From the NCBI RefSeq assembly GCF_037975245.1, contig NC_092580.1, forward strand, positions 10,748,501-10,812,500: 64,000 nucleotides of DNA, given 5' to 3'. Below the pieces are notes generated by a model. It was not told the origin of the DNA. It made no database searches and saw nothing but the letters and a program-made list of their open reading frames with translations. Source of the DNA: Apostichopus japonicus (Eukaryota; Echinodermata; Holothuroidea; Aspidochirotida; Stichopodidae). The position numbers and the translations under genes were made by a program. Below, piece after piece: positions 55,091 to 64,000 of this stretch (position 1 is its first letter; every line of letters starts with the position of its first letter).

Positions 55091-56477
55091 ACCAGTATAT
55101 ACTCTGTGATGTTTATACTCAATCAACGTTAATAGAACTACAGTGAGGAGCTACGCTACGTGAAAATGGAGGCGGTGAGGCTATCATGGTGGCCGTAACG
55201 GTGTGATAGTGACCGTGTGTCGTGGTGGAGGTTGGGCCAAATAAGGGTCGTTTGGTAGTTAATTTTAGGTTGGACGTTGTTCTTAATCTGTTAATCCTTA
55301 GTAATGCTTTTGATTCTCTTTTCTATGAATTGTGCGAGCATTGGTTTTGTACGTGATCATACTTAGCAAGGCATTCATGTTGGCTTAATGGTGATAAATA
55401 CATATGATGATTGAAGATACAAAATCCCTAGATCAACTAAGATAGCCTAAACTTAAGTAGGCTAACTGTAGCATAAACTTTCCATACACAGACACACACC
55501 AAGAAAAAAAGTCACCTTATAAAAAATATAAAAAACCAAGACCCATATTAAATGTCTCAAAAAAAAGTGGTAAGTTGAGGGAAGCATTTATGGGGGGAAA
55601 ATAACCTCAGGTTTAGCAAAAAAAAATTTTTACCCTTACAAGAATAGAACTGTAGAGAAAGTGTGCTTATGTAGCCTATATACCGTAGTGAGTTAAATAG
55701 GATTGTACTGACACGTAAAATGAATGATGGATTCCAGTCCAGTTAATGGATCAGAAAGATTCAATCAACATCTACCAGGTTTAGGAATAAGAATGACACA
55801 CACCTTAGATCTTGAAAGCAGAAACACAATTTCTAAAATCCTCACGAGCCCAGAATCCCTGGCTTTTTTACAACCATTTCAAATTCTTCTTGTAACCACC
55901 GTGGCATAAACTGACCCACCTTTCAGCCATCACCGCCACCATAAGCATATATAGGCAACCATTCAACTTTCACAAACATAAGCAGATGTTATAACCCATG
56001 TGTAACCACTTTCACCTAAATCGATAACTCAAGAACACTCAAAATACTTTTTAATTAAGATGTAAATAAGTCAGCTCCATTGAAGATTTGAGTTGTGGCT
56101 GCTAGTACTGACGTGTCACAGGATACTGGGCAGGGAACAATAACCATGATCGGAGCAGGGTCAGGGATGGGTAAGAAAGCTACGCATGTAGTATGATTTA
56201 ATATGTTGTAAGTTGTGAACATAATGTTGGTATGTGGTATGTTTGGTGATTATGTTGTGAGTATGATTTGAATATGTTGTATGTAAGTAGAAAGTGTAAT
56301 GTTGATAACTTGTAGGCTATGTATATTGTGTATATATGTTGAATATATGTTATGAGTGTATGTTGTGTGTACTTGTGTGAGTATATGTTGTGTGAGTATA
56401 TGTTTGTATGTATGGTGTGAATGAATGCAGTGTGTTAAGCATGTAATAACAGAAAAACTCGGGCATTATAGAAGGCA
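55091..56477. other. No gene; GT-rich minisatellite-like stretch
   Basis: No supported gene until the minus-strand exon at 56478. 56200-56430 is a degenerate repeat of TATGTTGTGTGAGTA-type units. Confidence 0.5.
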
Positions 56478-56636
56478 TTATGCATTGATGACATCACTGA
56501 TGTCATCCTCCTCTTCCTCCTCAGTTTCGTCCTCTGAGCTTGATTCTTCCTCATCTTCTTCGCTCTCGGACTCGACGGGCAAGACTTAGTATCGAATGGT
56601 TCTTCTCTTTCTGAACTGCTGTACTCTACCGGAACG
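56478..56636 (-). pseudogene. Acidic-tail exon with a frame break
   Basis: A strong acceptor (CTTTCACTGCAG) leads into VPVEYSSSEREEPFDTKSC. After a one-base frame change near 56580 the complementary frame reads VESESEEDEEESSSEDETEE and ends DDISDVINA with TAA. The long Glu/Asp/Ser run ending at a stop looks like a genuine acidic C-terminus. The break could be mutation or a sequencing indel. Family unknown. Confidence 0.42.
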
Positions 56637-56791
56637 CTGCAGTGAAAGAGTCGAAAGAGTAAAATATGTTTGAAAGATTTCGGAAGAGTTTGCAAATCTT
56701 AAGGGTTCTACCGAATGTACAAAACAGTTTAAGTATGGAACTTATATTATAGAGACACATTTTCAATACTATCAGATGAAATTATCTGAAA

Positions 56792-56794
<3 letters not shown>

Positions 56795-56862
<68 letters not shown>

Positions 56863-56926
56863 GTATATATATATATATATATATATATAAACATGTATAT
56901 ATATATATAAACATATATATATATAT
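56795..56926. repeat. (TA)n microsatellite
   Basis: About 130 bp of TA dinucleotides with three short interruptions (ACCG, AAACATG, AAACA). Confidence 0.97.
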
Positions 56927-57081
56927 CAAAATCCGTCCATCTTGACACATTTAGAATACGGCATAGGCATAGGCTACTAATAATTAGAATATTATAAAGA
57001 ATAGCAAAACAAATATTAGTTTCTCTGCTTTTGATACATAGCAAAAACAATCAACTGTCTATAGATGTACCTATTACTTAC

Positions 57082-57239
57082 CACTTTGTCCTCGATCGCC
57101 CAAAGCCATCTTCTTTTTCTTATAGCGGATCCTGTTGGCTAACATGACCTTCCCAAGAGTCCTCTCTTCGGCCAATTACACTTTTCATTATCTGCTGCAA
57201 TCTTCTGGTTCTCGAACTCCAGCAGTCTGTGACGATGAT
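57082..57239 (-). pseudogene. Coiled-coil/basic exon with a frame break
   Basis: Between an acceptor (TTTTGACAG) and a donor (GTAAGT), one frame reads HRHRLLEFENQKIAADNEK. After ~5 extra bases another frame reads LAEERTLGKVMLANRIRYKK and KKMALGDRGQSG. Together they look like one helical, basic protein segment interrupted by an indel. It lies on the same strand upstream of the acidic-tail exon (56478-56636), so both may be the end of one gene. Not recognised. Confidence 0.42.
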
Positions 57240-57644
57240 CTGTCAAAAGAGGGGTTAGTATTTTACTTATTTACAAGCATAGTTGCAAGTTGTTCAATAC
57301 ATGGGAAAGTGGAAAGATTATGAGGAGACAGGTTAGCAAAGGGCGGTGAGGGACTACAGTCTCCACAGTCACACGATATAAATTAGGAATATCGTCCTCT
57401 TGATCCTAAACCGAGTAAATGAAATAGACAGAAATTGTGGGAAGTGAGAGATGATGAGAATGTGAATCACGGTGTTATTTTACGGTAATTTTAGCATTTT
57501 TTTGTATGCCCGTATGCGAGTCCCTCTCCCCCCCCCCCCCCCACTCCTCCCACCACACCCCTTCGACTCCAATTGGACATCTCTTCTCATATCTCCCTGC
57601 CTCTGTCTGTAATCAAAGCAATCATTTACAAAGGGAAAATTAGC
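57240..57644. other. No gene; C homopolymer
   Basis: Nothing supported. A 14-base C tract lies near 57529. Confidence 0.5.
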
Positions 57645-57782
57645 TTAAAGGCATTGAAGACTCGCCCCAAACCGCGTGCCGCGCTCTGAAAAAGTTAACT
57701 TTCCGTTGCTTGCAAGTGAAGTTTTCTTCTGGTCGCTACAAAGTGCAGACAGTAATGAAACGTGATATCTTGTTATCTTTAA

Positions 57783-59568
57783 AGAAGAACGATAGTGACA
57801 GAAAAAAAATCTCTCATTTTCATATATAATGTAGTTTGTAAGTTACCAAGCAACATATTTTTTTAATTTTCCAAATAGCACACCGGAAAGTTATAAAAAA
57901 GGGAATTAAAACATCGTTTTTTCGCCTCCGTAATTTGGGAATTTGCAAACACTGCAACGACCTTGAACAGCCCTCAGGTCAGTGAATGACGTCACTGTGA
58001 TGATCTTTTTCTGTTGTGAACTGTTCAGTACGGAGCTGTGCGTGCATTTCGTGTCAGCATATCTGTTATTTTCCGGCGTAATGTTCAAGACATAAATAGA
58101 TAATGAATATCATAGTGTTTCTTGATTTCTTCACCACGTGTTTACAAGGTTTTTTTTACGAAATTTGCGGCGATTTCGCAACGATTTCCCAATATCTGAA
58201 GAGGTAACTCGCAAGCTGACCCAAAGTAACGTAAATCTCAAGATCACGTTTTTGGCGGGTTTTATACAGAGTGATGTATGAATGTGCTCACTTACCAGTC
58301 AAACTGGCACAATAACAATAGTGATGATAGTCTCAAACGTAGATTAGTATAACATCCGAAAGAAAATCCAAAGTTCTAAACAAAGTAGATTCGCTTGTAT
58401 GCACTAGGCCTACTGTAAAACATAAACGTTCCTTGTTCCGTGCGTCATGAAATCCAACAGAAAGGTTTCATTGAGCTTGAAATACAACTGCATTTGAACT
58501 CAATCGAGTTGTTAGTCTAGCTCGAACAATTTTCTCACTACATGCAATGCCTATTGCGTTTATTCACATGCATGCCTCGTGGTTTGGGCTTCAGGAGGAA
58601 TCGTAGTCTAGCCCAACTTCACGTAGGCCTGGGTCCGCAAACGGTACTTTCACACTGTGCAAACATAAGTGACAGTGTGCTCTACCGTAAGTAATACTTA
58701 CACGATGTTTTGTTTTGCTCGAGCATACACACATTTCCTATTCGTATTACATTTAAAGTGGTTTGGAGGGTATGAACACATCTCTGCCCCCAAAAAACTC
58801 TGCCTAAGCGACGTCCATGCCCCAATTGAAATTTGCACGTTGATTCTCTCCTCACATACCGTAGTCATTAGGTTGTTCACGTCTGACATGTCTTCCAGTT
58901 CCAACACTTACTGTTGCATTTATCGGGATATATATAAATAATGCGGCATAAAAGCATCAATCTTTCAAACTTTTATTACTTTAGTGACCTTGCCACACGC
59001 AAATTTCAATTGGGCTCGAGAAGCATCTTCTGTGAAGTGGGCAGAACAAACTTTCACATTCTTGCCATGAGAAACTCCTGGTGCGATGAAGTCTTTCCTG
59101 GTTCTCCTCACAAATCGTATCCAGAGTTTCCGATATCTCTCACTACTTTTTCCGCTTGGAAAATTGAGAAAACTTATTGTAGAGTCCACATTCGTTCTGT
59201 TGCATCCCCGTACAACGCAATTTCTTGGATTTTGCTAGTGGTTTACGTTGTTTGTCGAGTCTAATATAGAGTAGGTTGCAACTAAACTTACACACTAAGT
59301 GCACACTGCTGAAGTACACTACGCCGAGCTCACGTTGTTATCATCATAATGACGTCACATGTCACTGTAGATCACGTGATCATCATATCGCTTTTCGCGA
59401 AAAGCCCAATTTTTGTTTAAAAATCAACGAGTTTAGGAATTTTTTTTAAGCCTTTCCCAACATCGGATTGACATGAATTTTCACATGTGTAAAATGGAAA
59501 CCAACTAGAATAATCTTGAATAAAATCGTATTTTTTCGTCGATGGTGAAAAATCACTATCGTTCATCT
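57783..59568. mobile_element. Kolobok-like TTAA element with a THAP fragment
   Basis: Ends AGAAGAACGATAGTG and the inverted CACTATCGTTCATCT (14 of 15) lie between TTAA at 57779-57782 and 59569-59572. It is 1786 bp, inserted into copy C of family K1, and carries a THAP-domain reading frame on the minus strand. TTAA targets plus a THAP domain fit Kolobok elements. The rest of a transposase was not found, so it is probably an internally deleted derivative. Confidence 0.82.
58965..59234 (-). CDS. THAP-domain fragment of a Kolobok-type transposase
   Basis: The minus-strand frame reads NCVVRGCNRTNVDSTISFLN, then FPSGKSSERYRKLWIRFVRR, FIAPGVSHGKNVKVCSAHFT and ends KVTKVIKV with a stop. C-x4-C, the FP pair, the conserved Trp and the final C-SAHF give the C2CH zinc signature and hydrophobic core of a THAP DNA-binding domain at normal size (~80 residues). 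No ATG precedes the first Cys. A stop lies just upstream, and an AG before CAAAATCC could be an acceptor. It ends soon after the THAP domain without a catalytic domain, so it is a truncated transposase or an end-binding protein. Confidence 0.75.
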   Translation of the reverse strand, partial: QNPRNCVVRGCNRTNVDSTISFLNFPSGKSSERYRKLWIRFVRRTRKDFIAPGVSHGKNVKVCSAHFTEDASRAQLKFACGKVTKVIKV

Positions 59569-59799
59569 TTAATCTAGACCTGAGATGTCAGTCGCTGCTA
59601 TGTACACTGTGTTGTAGGTATTGACTGTAGCTGTATGTATTGACTGTGCACTAGTGTCTAATTACCGACGGTAGCAAGCTGTGTGTGTATTTTCTGGGAT
59701 CGATGGTGGTGTCTTACACTTCTGTTACACCTCATTCGAAACTAGGTCAGATTACCGGCATGAGACGTTTCTTTGTGCGCGAGTCTTCACACCCTTTAA

Positions 59800-60523
59800 A
59801 TATTTACTTACTCGAAATATATGAACACAAAACCTGTTCGAATTAATCCATACAAATAATTGCAGTATTTATGATTGACATCATAACGTGTACAACCAAG
59901 CTCTGCTGATCAATAAATATGTTAAAATTAAATGAAAATACCAAATTAAACATGAACTTGTCTTGATATGGACAGATATTTATATAAATGTTAAATTCTT
60001 TCACCCGTTTGGTCATTCATGCATGTATTGTTGAAAGTGCTTGTCATATATCGTCAGATGTGACTGAAGCAGAATGGAAAATCATTTACAGGTGTGGTGT
60101 CGAGAATGGGTGTAAGGGGTGGGTGGGGTGGGGGATAATTACTGTTGTTATTGTCTTACTTTCTATGTTATGTTGAGATCGAAGGCTGATGTTTGGGTCG
60201 GACGCCGAGCCATGCATAAGACTGACACATCTTCTCAATCGCTCCAAGACTTGGGTGTTGTAACCATCGTTGTGCAGCGTTCGGTTCATAGATGGGACCC
60301 GCACAAAAAAAGCGCACACGACTCGAATAAGTTGTTTCATAGAGAATTAGCTCGAACTACAGTTAAATTTAGCGTTACAATTGAAAAATATTGGTCTTAG
60401 TAACTCGAAAGATATATCAACTTCTATTCCACCCACTTTCCCGTGCCACACATGTACACACACCTACACACCTTCCTTCAAGCTCTGTACAACGCAGTTC
60501 ACGTATGTGATAACATGATCACC
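59800..60523. other. No gene recognised
   Basis: No supported gene or repeat. Confidence 0.5.
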
Positions 60524-60527
60524 TTAA

Positions 60528-60772
60528 AGGTATGCTGTGTTGGCCCCAAATATACTAGATAGTCAAACATGGTCACCTTTGGTCAAAATTCTTAACTGTT
60601 TTTATTACAACCTTGAAGGAAAGTTTTCTCAATGGGACATTTAGTCATCTTCTGTGTTCCTTGAAAATGTCTCAGAATAATTTGCACAGTTAAGACCTCC
60701 AGGAAATTACTTTTTTGATAACTTCTATAGTAATGATGGCGTGCTATAATTTGGGGCCTATACAGACTACCT
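60528..60772. mobile_element. TTAA-flanked MITE, family K3
   Basis: Ends AGGTATGCTGTGTTGGCCCC and the inverted GGGGCCTATACAGACTACCT lie between TTAA at 60524-60527 and 60773-60776. Same family as 46016-46254. 245 bp, non-coding. Confidence 0.82.
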
Positions 60773-60776
60773 TTAA

Positions 60777-61568
60777 TATTCAATCCAAAGACGGTAATGT
60801 AGCAAACTATTACGTAATTTTCCAGTAACCGACTTTCATTCTATGATAAACATATATATATATGCCAATATAGGAAAGGTGGGGCAATACCTTGACAAAA
60901 ATTGTGAAAGCCTTTATAGATGCCGCTCTTTCATTTTTAGCGTAATGACTATTATATACCTATCACACCCAGACCGGATAGCGACATAATAATCTTCAAT
61001 AATAATTCTTCAAAAAGCCCCAAGTCTTTCTCCTCCCCTTTACCATCCCCATGGCAACTACAACTTCTTCATCGACAGATGCAGGTGCGACTTTGGAGTG
61101 AAAACAACCCACTTTCGTCAGAAATGGACGGCTTCGTTCGAATGAAAAGCAGCGTAGATGTTAAACCAGCGGATAGAAGGTTCCATATAAACATAACTGA
61201 GCGTACATAAGCCAATATGTACACATGTAAACACCGAATTTTACGCTGGTAACCGTATGACGTATGACAGTCATAAAAAGTTTGGTTACGTAAGACTGAG
61301 TGTGAGTATTCATATATCTTCTTAACTGTTTCCTCAAATGGCGATTACAAGATTCGGTCCTCTTCATCGTGGTTCCATTGTAATGGTTGATCAGAGTATT
61401 ATATATGTATATGTTTCAGAACTTAACAAGTGTGTGTGGTGAAAAGAAGGGGTCAGCGTGAAGCGCGCTGATTTTCCTGCGAAACACTATAGCTCTTACA
61501 TATTTCTGTAACGCACTAGCATAGTGCGCCTACCCGATGTGCGGCGTGGACTTTGCATATATTTTACA
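60777..61568. other. No gene recognised
   Basis: Nothing supported. A short GCGTGAAGCGCGC near-palindrome lies near 61458. Confidence 0.5.
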
Positions 61569-62114
61569 TTAGTAGTAGTAGTAAGTTGAGTTTCGTCTAT
61601 CCGACATGCTCAGTGATTAACCTCCGCCACGTATCACGATCTTGCGCAAGGTTTATTGCTTCCTCCAAATTGTTAATGTTAACGTCCTTAAATTGCGACT
61701 TCATTTTTCCAAGCAAGGTAGTCACAGGCCTTCCTATACTGGTTTAGCAGTATGTCTCAGTGCTTCTCTTAAAGCAACCTTTGCTGGAGCGTCCTCCTGG
61801 AGTCTTGCTACATGACCGAAAAATCTCAATCTTCTATGTGCGACTATGGATGACCAAGGTGTTTGGTTGGTTTCATTGTAGAGCTCATCGTTTGATAACC
61901 AATTGTTATTGGTCCATCTAATGTTGAGAATATTACGAAGTAGTCTCCTTTGAAAATTGTCTATTTTGCGATCAAGATCCTTCGTTGTGCCCCACAGTTC
62001 GCAATTGTACAAAAAAGTAATCTTTAATAAAGCCTCGAAAAACCTTTTGCTTTTAAAAATACTTGACATTGGACATTGAAAATATAATTTTACATTGGAT
62101 ACGTATTTATTCAC
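61569..62114 (-). pseudogene. 5'-truncated LINE, reverse-transcriptase C-terminus
   Basis: The minus-strand frame reads IFKSKRFFEALLKITFLYNC, ELWGTTKDLDRKIDNFQRRL and HRRLRFFGHVARL, then after a frameshift near 61740 IGRPVTTLLGKMKSQFKD and LAQDRDTWRRLI. These are C-terminal blocks of non-LTR retrotransposon polymerases (ELW, RRLRxFGHVxRL, GRPxTT, AxDRxxWRxLI). It ends in a TAC trinucleotide tail (61569-61583), typical of a LINE 3' end. Confidence 0.82.
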
Positions 62115-62253
62115 ATCTAAAGATCTTGTATAACAATAAATGAGCTAGATAGAAGACTGTTACTTTTATACTTTTCACACACAAACACATGAAGTCAGTA
62201 CACGCTCGCCTCTGCAGACTAGACGTACGTTTTTGACAATATGATTTCTTGCC

Positions 62254-62356
62254 GCGCGTTCATATATAAACTTTTAATGGTGATTCCAACTTGCGCATAT
62301 ACGCGAGGGTACCGTATTCATTTGACTTGGCTGTTCGTTTCGTGAAACTGCATTGC
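62254..62356 (+). repeat. ~100-bp dispersed repeat, copy 1
   Basis: Shares GCGCGTTC, TTTTAATGGTGA, CCAACTTGCGC, TTGACTTGGCTG and CGTTTCGTGAAACTGC in order with 62931-63028. The CGTTTCGTGAAAC core is a near-palindrome. Confidence 0.85.
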
Positions 62357-62930
62357 CGTATTTCTATAAGATGGCGACGAAAACATATTGTTCGTCTCGT
62401 AGCACAGAAAAGGAATCGTAGAAGTATGGCAAAACGAGAAAAACTCGGGAACAATTTAGATGTTAATTTGGATTTAATATGGTTTCTAATAGGATAAAGG
62501 GATGAAGGAAAGATTGGAACGGAGAGACACGCTCACATCAAGTACATAATTGGCGCTCAATTCCATACAGTATTACACTATTGCAATAATCAAGGTGCAC
62601 ATGTGATGTACAAATATACGAATCACCCAATCCGTCTGTGCTGGTGCGTGCTAAAGCTTACAACTTTTTACCGATACGGTACAACCATAGAAATTTGGTA
62701 CAACATATAATATGCAGTCTCTCAAATTGTTGACACGTGACTAGACGTGGAACTGACTCAGTTCATCGAAATGTACTCCTAATTTTCGGATAGCCTAACT
62801 GAAGAGAAGGTTTTAACATGAGTGACCTACACTGACTCCTGGCCTACACTTCTTAAATATAAAAATATAGGTTGACAGTGCAACCGTGCGTTGACAAACA
62901 TATGCACGTTATTTCACTACATAGTTTCCT
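62357..62930. other. No gene recognised
   Basis: Spacer between the two dispersed repeats. Nothing supported. Confidence 0.5.
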
Positions 62931-63028
62931 GCGCGTTCGTATACATTTTAATGGTGAAGCCAACTTGCGCGTGTACGCTGGTGTTATTCGGTTGACTTGG
63001 CTGGTCGTTTCGTGAAACTGCTTTGTCC
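62931..63028 (+). repeat. ~100-bp dispersed repeat, copy 2
   Basis: Direct-orientation partner of 62254-62356 with scattered substitutions. Confidence 0.85.
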
Positions 63029-63848
63029 ATGCAGAGCTATAGGGATATGTTACAGTGACGGAGGCGCTTGTACATAATCCGATTTGACTTTGCTCTGATT
63101 GCTTAATAACTTGTTCTTCATAAGATGAAGGCCTAAGGTATAAAGGCCTATATATTTTATTTTCGTTGATTTGATATGAAGAATTATGCAAGCATGAGCT
63201 GAACTATGTAAGTTTTGGAAGTAACCTAGGGCAAAGAAGTTTCACCTCTTCAGCTTCAAAATCGTAACGGTAGTGGGGATTAAATACGTCAGTGCAAAAC
63301 TAGATATCCAGCTATCATACGTGGGGTTGGATATGTCCATTGAAAAAGCTGTTGGTACTTCAGAAATTAACGAGTTAAGTGTGTAAGTAAATGGGGCATC
63401 ACTATATTTATATCTCATGCCCGGTAAATTACAAATAACATTTAAAACAACTCAGATAGAATAAGCATTTATTTGTAAATTAAAAAAAAAAAAAACCTTA
63501 GCCCATGCACTTAAAGTGACCTTCAAATCACTTCAGTTCACAAATGCCCTTATAATATGAACACTGTCATCAGGTTTGGTTTACAAAAGGATCAGTAAGG
63601 AACGCCGAGTTAGACAATCCCGGTATGGCAAAATTTCCAAACAAAAGCTAATTTATTCGGCCCCGTGATTTCAAAGAAAATGCTTTGGTTTGTAAAAACT
63701 ATCGCACACACACGTAAATGCACCCCCTCCCCCCCCCCAAGCTTAAGATTTAAATATAACAAATGTCTATCGAAGCTGCAAACCTGGTTGTTTGTTAATT
63801 GCAAGTTGTGACTAAGATCACACCTGGAGTAAAAAGGACAGGTTCAAA
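63029..63848. other. No gene recognised
   Basis: AT-rich, with an A13 run near 63482 and a short C tract near 63722. Nothing supported. Confidence 0.5.
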
Positions 63849-63932
63849 CCAAACTACAAATTGATGTCATTGCCTTATATAGTAAATGGTTAAACTAATA
63901 TGGGCAATGACATCAACTTATATATAGTTTGG
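63849..63932. repeat. Inverted repeat
   Basis: CCAAACTA...TTGATGTCATTGCC (63849-63874) is matched in inverse by GGCAATGACATCAA...TAGTTTGG (63903-63932), with a 28-base loop. The inner 14 bases and outer 8 bases are perfect and separated by a small asymmetry. It could be a small MITE or a structured RNA. Confidence 0.75.
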
Positions 63933-64000
63933 TACAGCATCCATTAGATGTCTTTATATTTCTTTTTGTATCGTAGACTTGACAAACATAGGTCTCCATT

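Larger units (their letters stand above)
57649..59795 (+). mobile_element. TTAA-flanked element, family K1 copy C, with nested element
   Basis: Ends AGGCATTGAAGACTCGCCCC and the inverted GCGCGAGTCTTCACACCCT lie between TTAA at 57645-57648 and 59796-59799. Removing the nested element (57783-59568) leaves a ~355-bp MITE collinear with copy A, whose corresponding point reads TATCTTTTATCTAGACC. Confidence 0.88.

Noticed and set aside
58669-59264. Plus-strand open frames within the Kolobok-like element
   Set aside because: They overlap the recognisable minus-strand THAP domain and show no family features.
62291-62497. Basic open frame on the plus strand
   Set aside because: It lies partly in the dispersed repeat, with no recognisable domain and no splice support.

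Overview
The window is nuclear DNA of an invertebrate animal, most likely an echinoderm and possibly a sea cucumber. The reasons are AT-rich sequence, GT-AG introns, B-box/TRIM genes of the type expanded in marine deuterostomes, a dense mosaic of DNA transposons and LINE fragments, and fields rich in TAGGCCTA. The species is inferred, not shown. Ordinary single-copy host genes are few. Most of the 64 kb is transposons inserted into one another.

Layout. 1-4.1 kb: two weak candidate exons and simple repeats. 4.15-6.0 kb and 7.39-9.51 kb: two copies of a non-autonomous DNA transposon with 16-bp inverted ends and 5-bp target duplications. The second copy splits a TRIM gene (9.3-11.65 kb) eighteen codons before its stop, and the missing tail survives on the far side (7327-7386). 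11.8-13.1 kb: LINE pseudogene. 13.57-13.72 kb: a perfect 67-bp inverted repeat. 14.5-20.5 kb: a hAT-like element invaded by a 5.4-kb P-like element (31-bp ends, 8-bp duplication, broken P-type transposase) that itself holds two TTAA-flanked elements. 20.6-21.0 kb: a tRNA-derived SINE and a minisatellite.

22.93-36.47 kb is the most coherent unit. It is a 13.5-kb element with CACTC ends, subterminal GGGTCA repeats and two genes on the minus strand. One is a ten-exon, 505-residue SAM-domain protein, reconstructed here by hand with every splice phase consistent. The other is an 836-residue zinc-finger/TNP2-like transposase lying wholly within intron 2 of the first. This resembles the two-protein plan of plant En/Spm elements.

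36.7-47.5 kb: small transposons, diverged tandem repeats and an orphan exon resembling an RPUSD-type pseudouridine synthase. 47.5-50.4 kb: an intact TRIM paralogue that duplicates the 6.5-11.9 kb locus and shows what the interrupted copy looked like before insertion. 50.7-64 kb: a Cys-rich mini-ORF, a cluster of one 13-bp motif, TTAA-flanked elements (one carrying a THAP domain), a frame-broken coiled-coil/acidic gene fragment, a truncated LINE and short inverted repeats.

The strongest observations are the CACTA-type two-gene element, a 22-bp P-element excision footprint with its unoccupied site preserved in the sister copy, the exact transposon interruption of a TRIM gene, and a ~100-bp module shared by unrelated transposons that P-like elements entered twice at the same base.
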